The notes under the pieces: generated by a model | Database searches by the model: none | Told to the model about the DNA's origin: nothing | Seen by the model: the letters and a program-made list of their open reading frames with translations, nothing else | Program-made: the position numbers and the translations under genes | Shown: positions 16,672 to 24,308 of the stretch, one piece after another | Position numbering within the stretch: position 1 is the stretch's first letter | Layout of the letters: every line of letters begins with the position of its first letter | Assembly (NCBI GenBank): GCA_002451015.1 | Contig: DKBB01000229.1 | Coordinates: 815 to 25,122, forward strand | DNA from: Acidobacteria bacterium UBA6911 | GTDB lineage: Bacteria; Acidobacteriota; UBA6911 | DNA: 24,308 nt | Direction: 5' to 3'

Positions 16672-17248
16672 ACTCTTTTCGTGGCAGCATGGGCGGGCAT
16701 GTCTGCTGCGTATCATTTTCTCGATCTCCATGCATTTTCTTACTCTTTTTTGCTGCCTCGGGATTAAGCCCTACGGCAATTCGAATTTTGGTCAGAAGCC
16801 TGATTCATTAAAAATGGGAAATTGTGCCGTTTTCAGGCCGCTTCCAATGGAACAGTATATATATCGCGGCTATAGGGGAAGGGGCAAGCAGGAAATAGAC
16901 AGACTTGCTGCAAGATAACGGGAATAAATGAAAAATACAACTTTCAGTTCATTTTGCCGACCTAGTATTCTCGAAAAGTATCCTAACGTTCAGTAGCAGA
17001 GGTCACCGGGAATTTTGACAACACAAACAGAACATGCACAACGAATGGACAGATATTATCCAGATCGGGGCACTACTTTTTGCATACGCGGTTTCCGGCG
17101 GAATATCTTTTTGTTTTTCAAAGAATTATTATCATTCCCGTCTTTTACTTCGGTTTGAATTTCCATAAAATACCCTTTAGTTGCCATATATGCCGCCGCT
17201 CTTTTTCGGCAAATAGGATATGGAATCCGTGGGATTTCAGTTACTTGA
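16672..17248. other. Divergent intergenic region serA - sua5
   Basis: About 580 bases between divergent genes. A 62-codon plus-strand frame (16730-16918) starts hydrophobic but has no ribosome site and no recognisable motif. A better small-protein candidate (17034-17168) is listed separately. No RNA gene or mobile remnant was seen. Confidence 0.4.
17034..17168 (+). CDS. Possible small single-pass membrane protein, 44 aa
   Basis: An ATG-started frame of 44 codons with one clear hydrophobic stretch, IIQIGALLFAYAVSGGISF (residues 8-26). It begins with the acidic NEWTD and is followed by polar and basic residues (SKNYYHSRLLR), a positive-inside pattern. It points the same way as sua5, 80 bases upstream of it. 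There is no strong ribosome site and no family is recognised, so it may be a chance frame. Confidence 0.22.
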   Translation: MHNEWTDIIQIGALLFAYAVSGGISFCFSKNYYHSRLLLRFEFP

Positions 17249-18256
17249 ATGGTTCGGGAGGTGCTGTTGGTTCTTTCGAGGAATACAGAAAAATCAGATA
17301 GAAAAGCGATTGCACTGGCCGCACGAATTATTCTTAGTGGCGGACTGGTAGCCTTCCCTACGGAAACAGTCTATGGATTGGGTGCGGATGCGGAAAATCC
17401 GCTTGCCGTTGCTAGAGTATTTGAAGTGAAAGCCAGGCCCCGTATCGATCCGATCATTGTACACGTATCGGACATCGATATGGCTCAACAATATGGTGTT
17501 TTTCCGCAGATAGCCTATAGCGTCATGGAAAAATTCTGGCCCGGCCCGCTCACACTGGTCGTGCCTAAAAAGTCTTCGGTCCCTTCAATTGTAACCGCAG
17601 GCCTTGGATCGGTCGCCATCAGAATCCCGGCGCACCCGGTAGCATTGGATTTAATTCGAACCTCCGGACGCGGAATTGCAGCCCCCAGCGCTAATCCTTT
17701 CGGTTATGTCAGTCCGACTGAAGTGCAGCATGTTGCCGAACAACTTTCCGAAAGCGTGGATATGATCCTAGACGGCGGACCCTGCGCCATCGGACTGGAA
17801 TCGACCATACTGTCCCTGACCGGGGAAATTCCATGCATACTAAGACCCGGCGGCACATCTGTAGAGGACCTCGCATCTATGTTGCATTCGTTGGATGTCC
17901 GCAATGAAATTTCAAAGCAACCTCAGGCTCCGGGTCAACTGGAACGCCATTATGCAACCCGGACTCCGCTGGAAATTGTCGAAGAAGGCCATGAGGAAAT
18001 GAAAAATTCAGGCAGATTGGGCCTTCTAAGCCTCAATCCCGTAAGTTGTCGTGACAGATATGAAGTGGTGGAAATATTGTCGGACTCCGGGGATATGCGT
18101 GAAGCTGCAGCCAACCTTTTTCGTTCGCTCCGTCGGATGGATGTGATGAAACTGGACAGAATCATTGCACGCCCGGTACCGGAAAAAGGTCTTGGGATTG
18201 CCATTATGGACAGGCTACGGCGCTGCGCGGCTGGAAGAAAAGGCGCTGATTCATAA
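17249..18256 (+). CDS. tsaC2: Threonylcarbamoyl-AMP synthase (Sua5 type)
   Basis: Makes threonylcarbamoyl-AMP from threonine, bicarbonate and ATP for the t6A modification of tRNAs reading ANN codons. The YrdC/TsaC domain shows GLVAFPTETVYGLGADA, the K61/R63 pair in EVKARPRIDP, FWPGPLTLVVP and the PSAN motif (S147, N149). A linker with PGQLERHYA leads into the C-terminal Sua5 domain. At 335 residues this is the long form. ATG at 17249 is possible, but GGGAGG at 17256-17261 sits 5 bases before an in-frame TTG at 17267, so the true start may be that TTG. It heads a plus-strand trio with the phosphatase gene 45 bases later. Confidence 0.94.
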   Translation: MVREVLLVLSRNTEKSDRKAIALAARIILSGGLVAFPTETVYGLGADAENPLAVARVFEVKARPRIDPIIVHVSDIDMAQQYGVFPQIAYSVMEKFWPGPLTLVVPKKSSVPSIVTAGLGSVAIRIPAHPVALDLIRTSGRGIAAPSANPFGYVSPTEVQHVAEQLSESVDMILDGGPCAIGLESTILSLTGEIPCILRPGGTSVEDLASMLHSLDVRNEISKQPQAPGQLERHYATRTPLEIVEEGHEEMKNSGRLGLLSLNPVSCRDRYEVVEILSDSGDMREAAANLFRSLRRMDVMKLDRIIARPVPEKGLGIAIMDRLRRCAAGRKGADS

Positions 18257-18301
18257 TACAATACTTGGAGAAATTATATCCTTGGCTATAAGGTGGCTTC
18301 C

Positions 18302-18787
18302 ATGTTTCTTGACTGCGATGAAATTATCGAGGAACGGTTATGGGTTGGGCGGTACATTCTTCCGGATCATCTGGAATTCATCCGCCAAATGGGCATCAAT
18401 GCGATTGTCAATCTGCAAAGCGACGAAGATTTAATGCAATACCGAATTCCCATGGAACAGATCAGGCGGCTTTTCTCCCGGGCGGGAATCGGGATTCACC
18501 GCATCCCGATCACCGATTTTAATCATGACTCTCTTTCGGCCAACCTTCCGCGAGCTGTTCTTGTATTGGAAGAATTGCTTGTTCCGTCAGGATCGAAAGT
18601 ATACGTTCACTGCATCGCCGGAATTAATCGAGGGCCAACTCTGGCAGCGGCGTATTTAATGAAAGCCCACGGTTATTCATCTGGCGAAGCATATGCGCGT
18701 GTAAAAAAACAACGCCACTGCGATCCTTTCTTTTCCGTTCTTGAAGGATATGAGATTTATCTGAAACGGGCCCGAGATTCTTTTTAA
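18302..18787 (+). CDS. Dual-specificity-type protein phosphatase
   Basis: A 161-residue cysteine phosphatase. The P-loop VHCIAGINRGP gives nucleophile C104 and R110; D72 in IPITDFNHDS is the likely general acid. The residue after the arginine is Gly instead of the usual Ser/Thr, recalling the HCxAGxxRxP loops of atypical members such as plant SEX4-like glucan phosphatases, so the substrate might not be a protein. AGGTGG lies 5 bases before the ATG at 18302; a GTG three codons earlier falls inside that ribosome site and is rejected. It lies between sua5 and an alpha/beta hydrolase on one strand. Confidence 0.85.
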   Translation: MFLDCDEIIEERLWVGRYILPDHLEFIRQMGINAIVNLQSDEDLMQYRIPMEQIRRLFSRAGIGIHRIPITDFNHDSLSANLPRAVLVLEELLVPSGSKVYVHCIAGINRGPTLAAAYLMKAHGYSSGEAYARVKKQRHCDPFFSVLEGYEIYLKRARDSF

Positions 18788-18868
18788 TGTAATTTCCGAA
18801 CAACAGCCGTTAATAAATAGTTGACCCTTAGGAATAAGGCCAAAATAAAAAAGGAATATACGAGACGA

Positions 18869-19729
18869 ATGACTGCCGAACCCGTATCACAATTCTACTA
18901 TTCTCACAGGCTAAAATTGCACTTTTGGGATTGGGGTAATCACGACAAGCCCAAGCTTTTTTTTGTGCACGGAGGTATGGATCACGCCCGAAGCTGGGAT
19001 CGGATTGTGAAAGCTTTTCAGGATGATTTTCACATTCTTGCGCCAGATCTCAGAGGGCACGGCGACAGCAGTTGGGCGCCAGGAGCCATGTACAGCATCG
19101 CCGAATACATCCTGGATCTCTCCGCATTACTGGATATCATCGATAATTTCCCGGTATACCTGATAGGACATTCTCTGGGGGCGGCGATCGTTTTACAATA
19201 TGCCGGGATATACCCTGATCGGGTTAAAAAACTGGTCGCCGTTGAAGGAATCTCTCCACCTCGGGAAATTACCCCCCCTCGTCCACCGCACGAACGACTT
19301 AAAGACTGGATCGAAACAATGCGGGATTATGAAAAGCGGACTCCACGCAAATACCTGAATCTCCAAGCAGCAATCGAACGCATGCATAAGGAAAATCCGT
19401 ACCTGTCAGAAGAAATGGCCAGACATCTGACACTTCTGGGTTCGATCTGGAATGCAGACGGAACCCTGATATGGAAATTTGACAATTTTGTCCGGGCGTT
19501 TTCACCCTACATATTTAACATGGAGGAAGCCTGCAAGGTGTGGAGTCAGATACAATGCCCCGTTCTTTTATTCCGCGGACTGGACAGCTGGACGGAAGAT
19601 CCCTACGAAACGGGACATATTCGATCTATACGGAATCACCGTCTAATTAACATTTCCAATGCGGGACACTGGCTGCATCACGATCAGACGGAACTTTTCA
19701 TTGAAGAAACACGCAAATTTTTAATATAG
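18869..19729 (+). CDS. Alpha/beta hydrolase
   Basis: A 286-residue cytosolic hydrolase of the alpha/beta fold. It shows the oxyanion-hole motif FFVHGGMDHARSWD, the LAPDLRGHGDS strand-loop, the nucleophile elbow LIGHSLGAA (Ser102), LLFRGLDSWTED with a candidate acid at Asp239, and NAGHWLHHDQ with His267. The cap region is proline- and charge-rich (about 128-190). The substrate is unknown; epoxide hydrolases, esterases and dehalogenases share this pattern. The ATG at 18869 is preferred over an in-frame TTG at 18821, since conservation begins near HRLKLHFWDWG. It is the last gene of the sua5 trio and convergent with mglA. Confidence 0.87.
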   Translation: MTAEPVSQFYYSHRLKLHFWDWGNHDKPKLFFVHGGMDHARSWDRIVKAFQDDFHILAPDLRGHGDSSWAPGAMYSIAEYILDLSALLDIIDNFPVYLIGHSLGAAIVLQYAGIYPDRVKKLVAVEGISPPREITPPRPPHERLKDWIETMRDYEKRTPRKYLNLQAAIERMHKENPYLSEEMARHLTLLGSIWNADGTLIWKFDNFVRAFSPYIFNMEEACKVWSQIQCPVLLFRGLDSWTEDPYETGHIRSIRNHRLINISNAGHWLHHDQTELFIEETRKFLI

Positions 19730-19809
19730 ATATGCATGGAAGTCTCCGGTCCGAAGTCAACCTCCGAAAAGGAAGGCACGGAGACAACAGGGGTGTGTAG
19801 CCGAAGGCA

Positions 19810-20397
19810 TCAGGCGCTTTTTTTCAGTTCAAAAAGCACCTGTCGTGCAACCGCTTTAAGCGTATTGAGTACGCCGGTGCCTTCGGTGGCAACAGCCTCC
19901 AAAACCGGTTCTTCCTTAACAAGCAACTGTTTTGTTAGCTCGGCGACAGGCATCGCGTTGGAAAGATCACGTTTGTTCAACTGCAGGACATAGGGAATTT
20001 TATTGATATCGAATCCCTGTTCTTTAAGATTATCCGCAAGATTTGCAAGCGATTCCAGGTTTGCATCTATCCGTTCTTCCTGGGAGTCCGCAACAAACAC
20101 TACCCCATCCACCCCTTTAAGTATGAGTTTTCGACTGGAATCATAGAAAACCTGCCCCGGTACGGTGTACAAATGGAAGCGCGTCTGGAATCCGCGAATC
20201 TGACCGAGATCTATGGGCAGAAAGTCAAAAAAGAGCGTTCGTTCTGTTTCGGTGGCAAGAGATATCATCTTGCCTTTATTTTCATTTTTGGTGATTTGAT
20301 AGACGTACTGCAGATTTGTGGTCTTTCCCCCAAGGCCTGGACCGTAATACACTATTTTACAGTTAATTTCTCGGGCAACGTAATTTATGAACGTCAA
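19810..20397 (-). CDS. mglA: MglA-family small Ras-like GTPase (TTG start)
   Basis: A polarity-determining GTPase. The 195-residue length and numbering match Myxococcus MglA closely. The P-loop GPGLGGKTTN is at 19-28, Arg53 lies in ATETERTLFFDF, the switch II motif TVPGQ contains Gln82, and the base-specificity motif NKRD is at 141-144. The start is TTG, with AAAGGA upstream, and gives the family N-terminus TFINYVAREINCKIVYYGPG. The P-loop carries Gly at position 23 where Myxococcus has Cys. It follows mglB by about 165 bases on the same strand. MglA with MglB sets front-rear polarity in gliding bacteria; in other lineages its output is unknown. Confidence 0.94.
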   Translation of the reverse strand: MTFINYVAREINCKIVYYGPGLGGKTTNLQYVYQITKNENKGKMISLATETERTLFFDFLPIDLGQIRGFQTRFHLYTVPGQVFYDSSRKLILKGVDGVVFVADSQEERIDANLESLANLADNLKEQGFDINKIPYVLQLNKRDLSNAMPVAELTKQLLVKEEPVLEAVATEGTGVLNTLKAVARQVLFELKKSA

Positions 20398-20563
20398 AAC
20401 AGAATCCTTTAATCAATGGGAGATATATTCCGCACCAGGCATAACTGAATTTTTTGAAGCGACGGGCAAAAGAATCGTCTTTTTTGATTCCGCGTGCAGA
20501 CAATTCTGAATTGCCGTTTTCCCGCCTCAATGTCGTTTCGGTATGAAAGTGCGGTATTGGGTT

Positions 20564-21052
20564 TCATAGTTCTAAAAGCTTCTCGAGTTCTTCCTCGCTG
20601 ATATCCTGATTTATTGCAGAGGGTTTATCTTTATCCGTTCTGCGCAGAACATCCTGAATCACTTCTTCCAGTAGAATAATCGCCTTCTTCGCTTTGTAAC
20701 GAACCAGCCCCAGAGTAGTGGATGCATTAAAAACCAGGACCAAAGAAAATTTATGGAGTAAGTCCGATATAAAGAGACTACGGTTTCGACCCTGGTGAAC
20801 CAGAACTGAAAATTCACCTTCACCTACAAGATTGGCGAGACTGTCTGTAGCCGCAAGATTTGCGGCCGCCAGTGAAGCCAGAGACGTATAATCGAATTTC
20901 TTCTTCGATTCCATTATTGCAATCGGTTGGCCGCTCTGGCTGACCAGCAATACTATATCGGCCCGTAATTCTTTTTGTACTTTATCAAGGATAGCCTTGA
21001 TGCGTTTGAATTCCGGTTCGTGTAAATTGAGCGTATTTAAATTCACATCCAT
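20564..21052 (-). CDS. mglB: MglB-like Roadblock/LC7 protein, probable MglA GAP
   Basis: A 162-residue Roadblock/LC7-fold protein. The features are a first helix (EFKRIKAILDKVQKEL), strand DIVLLVSQSGQPIAIM, helix TSLASLAAANLAATDSLANL, strand FSVLVHQGRNRSLFI, LVLVFNASTTLGLVRYKAKK, and an acidic tail ending EEELEKLLEL. MglB dimers stimulate GTP hydrolysis by MglA, and the adjacent mglA makes that role likely. ATG at 21052 is preferred over an in-frame TTG at 21064; neither has a strong ribosome site. It is divergent from the TPR gene across about 300 bases. Confidence 0.88.
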   Translation of the reverse strand: MDVNLNTLNLHEPEFKRIKAILDKVQKELRADIVLLVSQSGQPIAIMESKKKFDYTSLASLAAANLAATDSLANLVGEGEFSVLVHQGRNRSLFISDLLHKFSLVLVFNASTTLGLVRYKAKKAIILLEEVIQDVLRRTDKDKPSAINQDISEEELEKLLEL

Positions 21053-21239
21053 GCAAACATGCAAAATGCCGGGATTTCACACAAACTATTGATTCCCGAC
21101 ATGTTGGATTGGAGAATTTCTAATTATTTCCTTTGCTGCGACTATAATTCTCCAACTTGAAAAAATCCGAGACTGAACCTTAATGTTTAGCGAATCTCAT
21201 TTCTTTGTATTCAATCGTTTTCTTAATTTCTTCTTGCAC

Positions 21240-21268
21240 TTGACTTATCGTCTGATTTTTCCTAATAA
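21240..21268 (+). promoter_or_regulatory. Sigma-70-like promoter for the TPR gene
   Basis: TTGACT (21240-21245), a 17-base spacer, then TAATAA (21263-21268). This is close to the housekeeping consensus at ideal spacing. It lies about 85 bases before the TTG start of the TPR gene in the AT-rich mglB divergent region. Confidence 0.5.
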
Positions 21269-21352
21269 TAACGTCAATTTTTAGATTGCTGAAATCTTAT
21301 AAGGCAAGTTATTCACCGTATAAGATTTACAGGCTATGGACTGTGAGGAACA

Positions 21353-22219
21353 TTGGCCCAGAAAACCAAGCGAAAGAATAAACCCCAGGAAAAAGCCGGG
21401 GCTGTAAAAACCAAAGCTAAGACCGTAAAATCTGCAGCCAGGGCTGTAAAATCTACAGCCAAGACTGTAAATATTACCAAGAAAAAAACCGTCTCCAGAC
21501 GGACTTCCGGAAAGCCCACCTCCGCACGGAAACAACCATCTGCCAAAACGAAACGTGCCACCGAGCGAACGACTAAGCAGAAAATCTCAAAATCCAAAAA
21601 GCGCAAAATCAAGGAAAGTACGACTATGGAAGCGGAATTGAAAAAGGTGCCTTCCTCCGGCAAAAAGGAATTTTCCGGATCGAACGAATCCCAAGGGCTG
21701 CTGCGCCAGACAAAAACCACTACGGCAGCTCTTTCCCATTTGGGGAAAGGCATCGAATTTATTTATAAAAAAGACTTTAAAAAAGCCCGCAACGAATTCA
21801 CGACGCTGATCCGATCGTTCCCGGAGGAAAGGGAAATCCTGGCGCGGGTCCGGAGTTACCTTCAGATATGCAATCGGGAAGAAAATGCACAAAAAAATCC
21901 GGAAATTACAACGGACCAGTTGTATTCGCTGGGAGTTCTGGAGCATAACAAGACAAATTATGACACGGCGATTGCATACTTCCAGCAATCGCTGAAGAAG
22001 CATCCCGATGCGGATTATATTTACTACTCTCTTGCAGCCTCTTTGGCAAGGAAGGGCGATCTAAAGGCATCCTTGGAGCACCTCAAGAAAGCCATAGAGC
22101 TTAATGAAGACAGCCGTATATATGCCAGAAACGATGACGATTTCTCTGCCTTTGAATCGGATGAGAAATTCGCCGAACTTCTGGGAATCTCGCCGAATCC
22201 GATCAAAGATCCGCAATAG
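21353..22219 (+). CDS. TPR protein with lysine-rich histone-H1-like N-terminal tail (TTG start)
   Basis: A 288-residue protein with two unlike halves. Residues 1-105 are very Lys/Thr/Ala/Ser-rich and lack hydrophobic residues, including four heptads of the form (A/T)VK(S/T)xA(K/R). This resembles the disordered tails of histone H1 and bacterial H1-like proteins and should bind nucleic acid or other polyanions. Residues about 120-275 are tetratricopeptide-like helices (GIEFIYKKDFKKARNEFTTL, YSLGVLEHNKTNYDTAIAYF, SLAASLARKGDLKASLEHLK). A third element, FESDEKFAELLG, recalls the ending of many TPR proteins. The start is TTG preceded by TGAGGA. No function is known; a DNA- or RNA-tethered scaffold is an inference. 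Confidence 0.8.
   Translation: MAQKTKRKNKPQEKAGAVKTKAKTVKSAARAVKSTAKTVNITKKKTVSRRTSGKPTSARKQPSAKTKRATERTTKQKISKSKKRKIKESTTMEAELKKVPSSGKKEFSGSNESQGLLRQTKTTTAALSHLGKGIEFIYKKDFKKARNEFTTLIRSFPEEREILARVRSYLQICNREENAQKNPEITTDQLYSLGVLEHNKTNYDTAIAYFQQSLKKHPDADYIYYSLAASLARKGDLKASLEHLKKAIELNEDSRIYARNDDDFSAFESDEKFAELLGISPNPIKDPQ
21401..21484 (+). repeat. Four tandem 21-base units encoding basic heptads
   Basis: Four in-frame 21-mers encode AVKTKAK, TVKSAAR, AVKSTAK and TVNITKK. Units 2 and 3 are the most alike (shared GTAAAATCT and GCCA-G), so the array probably grew by slippage or unequal crossing-over. Copy number may vary between strains. Confidence 0.75.
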
Positions 22220-22336
22220 CAACCTGACGATATTCCCAGAATCTGGGACACAACAATTTCAGGCCGGGTGGATGTTTTCCGATTTCCCATGGTCCGGAAA
22301 GCGGGAGTTCCATTTCCGACCTGGCTTGGTCTTGCC

Positions 22337-22738
22337 ATGATACATTGCAGAAATTGCGTTCATTGGATTGACGAAACTCTAGAGAAAATAGAGGATAATT
22401 CTCAAAAAGAACCTCATATTTTTATGGGTTGCCGCATTTTCGGCGATCTTGAGGGAATTTACCAGCTCGAAAGCTGCGAGAGCTATACTGAAAGCAAAAA
22501 CCTCTTTATAATCTGCAATACCTGCAAGATCACAGTGCCAAGGATCTGTGTTTCCATGGGAGAATGTGCCAACTGTACGGATACCGACCTCTTCTGCATT
22601 GATTCCTGCATTGGAGACGACAATAGAAAATACTGCACTCACTTTGTCCGCCTTCATACAGAAGGAATTCAACTCATCGAGAACGATCGCATTTTTGATC
22701 TCTTTCCCAAAAAAAGAATGCCGGGGAAGAAAAAATAG
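22337..22738 (+). CDS. Cysteine-rich protein of unknown function
   Basis: A 133-residue protein with 12 cysteines, starting MIHCRNCVHWID. CxxC pairs are at 4/7, 60/63 and 77/80, a CxxxC at 87/91, and single cysteines at 32, 47, 71 and 100, the last in the YCTHF context. The spacing suggests two or more zinc or iron-sulfur sites rather than disulfides, since there is no signal peptide. The tail is basic (FPKKRMPGKKK). An in-frame GTG at 22268 would add 23 unconvincing residues; neither start has a clear ribosome site. It follows the TPR gene by about 118 bases on the same strand. I do not recognise the family. Confidence 0.7.
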   Translation: MIHCRNCVHWIDETLEKIEDNSQKEPHIFMGCRIFGDLEGIYQLESCESYTESKNLFIICNTCKITVPRICVSMGECANCTDTDLFCIDSCIGDDNRKYCTHFVRLHTEGIQLIENDRIFDLFPKKRMPGKKK

Positions 22739-22978
22739 CACTCCGCATCTGTAAAGAGATTCCTTTCTTTTCACTCACGGTGCTTTAGGCTGTTTTGATC
22801 CAATATTTCCCGTGTCCGACAGCACTGTAAAATAAAAAGGGGAATCAACCTGAAAGAATGTTGAGAAAATCAATTAAAAGCGTCGGCGAAGGATCGCCCG
22901 CACTTATAATCGATCGGCATTTGTCAGTACCGCCGAGGAGGCAGGTTTCTGACAAGAGTTACCGGAAAAATTGACCGA

Positions 22979-24308
22979 TCAGGATATCGTAAAGAAATGG
23001 TCCGGATTGCCGGTTGAGGTTTCGCGGGAATCCTCGCTGTGATCCGTACTGTGATATTCCTGCAAGCTTCGGACCGTAAGATTTTCGTTACAAAGGGTTT
23101 GAATGGCTTTTGTCGCTGCCGCAGCGCCCGAAAGGGTCGTAATGCAGGCAATCCCGTGCTGTGTCGCCGCTCGGCGAATCGCTCTTTCATCGAATCGAGA
23201 TTGACGTCCCAGCGGAGTATTAATGATTAGGTCGATCTTTCCGCTTTTTATAAAATCGATTATATTCGGGCGACCTTCACCCGCCTTGAAAACATGGTTT
23301 GTTTCAATCGCATTGTTGTCGAGATACTTATGGGTTCCTGTCGTAGTATATATTTTGAATCCAATGGATTTAAGATCCTGGGCAATCGGGATCAGCCCTG
23401 CCTTGTCTTTTTCATTGACACTGATAAACACCGTTCCTTTGCAGGGCAACTTTAACCCGGCCGATAGTTGAGCCTTTGCGTAGGCACTTCCGAAACTATC
23501 GGCAACTCCCATAACCTCACCGGTAGATTTCATTTCAGGGCTGAGTATGGTATCGACACCGGGAAACTTGTTGAAAGGAAAAACCGGTGATTTAACATAA
23601 CAGTGTCGGACTCTTAATTCTTCGGAAAGACCGAAATCCTTAAGTTTTTCTCCGGCCATGATTCGGGCGGCGATTTTGGCAAGCGGGACACCGGTAGACT
23701 TGCTTACGTAAGGAATCGTACGTGAAGCCCGGGGATTCACCTCCAGAACGTATACGGTGTCCTTCTGGATCGCAAACTGAATATTCATGAGTCCGACCAC
23801 TTGAAGAGCTTTTCCAAGCTTTTTTGCGTAGTCTTTCATTCTTTCCAGCTGTGTGGGATTTATAACAATCGGGGGCAGGATACAGGTACTGTCCCCGCTA
23901 TGAATCCCGGCCTCTTCGATATGCTCCATCACACCGGCGATGACCACCTGTTCCATGTCACAGATAGCGTCCACATCATATTCATTAGCGCGTTCAAGGA
24001 ATTTGTCTATGAGTACGGGATGTTCCGGGGAAGCTTCGACTGCAGTTACCATATAGCTGTCAAGAGCTTCCTGATCGTAGACAATAGACATTGCACGGCC
24101 ACCGAGAACATATGAAGGACGGACCAGAACAGGATATCCTATTTGGGCGGCGACTTTACGCGCATCCTCCTGGCACATCGCGGTCCCGTTTTCAGGCTGG
24201 GGTATGGCAAGTTCATGAAGCAAGTTACCAAAACGTTTACGATCCTCTGCCAGATCGATGTTTTCAGGCGAAGTGCCGATGATGGGAACACCGGCTTTCT
24301 TCAGCTTC
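22979..24308 (-). CDS. carB: Carbamoyl-phosphate synthase large subunit, C-terminal part
   Basis: CarB makes carbamoyl phosphate for pyrimidine and arginine synthesis. The visible 442 residues cover part of the second ATP-grasp (carbamate-phosphorylating) half, from [20 protein letters not shown] through [20 protein letters not shown]. They continue with LMNIQFAIQ and [19 protein letters not shown] to the C-terminal MGS-like allosteric domain. That domain has [15 protein letters not shown] and [10 protein letters not shown]. The open frame runs off the window edge; the N-terminal half lies outside. A 240-base gap separates it from the convergent cysteine-rich gene, with no strong terminator seen. 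Confidence 0.97.
   Translation of the reverse strand, partial: KLKKAGVPIIGTSPENIDLAEDRKRFGNLLHELAIPQPENGTAMCQEDARKVAAQIGYPVLVRPSYVLGGRAMSIVYDQEALDSYMVTAVEASPEHPVLIDKFLERANEYDVDAICDMEQVVIAGVMEHIEEAGIHSGDSTCILPPIVINPTQLERMKDYAKKLGKALQVVGLMNIQFAIQKDTVYVLEVNPRASRTIPYVSKSTGVPLAKIAARIMAGEKLKDFGLSEELRVRHCYVKSPVFPFNKFPGVDTILSPEMKSTGEVMGVADSFGSAYAKAQLSAGLKLPCKGTVFISVNEKDKAGLIPIAQDLKSIGFKIYTTTGTHKYLDNNAIETNHVFKAGEGRPNIIDFIKSGKIDLIINTPLGRQSRFDERAIRRAATQHGIACITTLSGAAAATKAIQTLCNENLTVRSLQEYHSTDHSEDSRETSTGNPDHFFTIS

Noticed and set aside
16730..16918. A 62-codon plus-strand frame with a hydrophobic start
   Set aside because: No ribosome site, no family motif, and the hydrophobic stretch is too short for a membrane segment or signal peptide.
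18825..18838. CCTTA-GGAA-TAAGG hairpin before the hydrolase
   Set aside because: A 5-bp stem with no U-run; likely chance.
21334..21753. Hydrophobic minus-strand frame of 139 codons opposite the TPR gene tail
   Set aside because: Its Phe/Val/Leu-rich composition is the antisense reading of lysine- and threonine-rich codons; no ribosome site or family match.

Overview
The window is a gene-dense chromosomal segment of a Gram-negative bacterium. It carries about 20 protein genes on both strands, and no tRNA, rRNA, CRISPR array or recognisable insertion sequence was found. The gene set points to a respiring, TCA-cycle organism: complex I subunits NuoB and NuoD, a fused actinobacterial-type 2-oxoglutarate decarboxylase/dehydrogenase (KGD), and BshA, the first enzyme of bacillithiol synthesis. 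An MglB/MglA pair, a lipoprotein with a clear lipobox and an exported rhodanese fit a diderm cell. Several genes appear to start with TTG (folB, bshA, mglA, the TPR gene, perhaps sua5), a habit I associate with Leptospira-like spirochaetes. The KGD fusion and BshA are also found in groups such as Acidobacteria. I cannot fix the lineage from this sequence alone.

Layout. From 1 to 6264 everything is on the minus strand. In transcription order the genes are a pentapeptide-repeat protein, a TerB-like protein, a HEAT-repeat protein, an A-type Fe-S carrier (IscA/ErpA), folB, nuoB-nuoD (four-base ATGA overlap) and map (cut by the window edge). From 6618 to 11251 the plus strand carries KGD and bshA, 32 bases apart. 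At 11239-12410 (minus) a glycine-zipper lipoprotein is followed by a CAP/SCP-domain gene broken by two compensating frameshifts. A secreted two-domain rhodanese (plus, 12661-13548) faces a TIR-domain gene (minus, 13650-14534). A palindrome matching the CRP/FNR half-site layout lies upstream of the TIR gene. serA (minus) follows. A plus-strand trio then encodes Sua5, a dual-specificity-type phosphatase and an alpha/beta hydrolase. The minus-strand mglB-mglA pair is divergent from a plus-strand TPR protein with a histone-H1-like tail and a cysteine-rich protein. The C-terminal half of carB (minus) closes the window.

How they fit together. KGD and BshA sit on the TCA/malate side of metabolism, since bacillithiol is built on L-malate. 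The A-type carrier and NuoB/NuoD share Fe-S and respiratory logic. MglB is the expected GTPase-activating partner of MglA. The most unusual items are the TIR protein with its putative operator, the broken CAP gene, the nuoBD pair without nuoA or nuoC, the H1-tailed TPR protein, and the 12-cysteine protein that I do not recognise.
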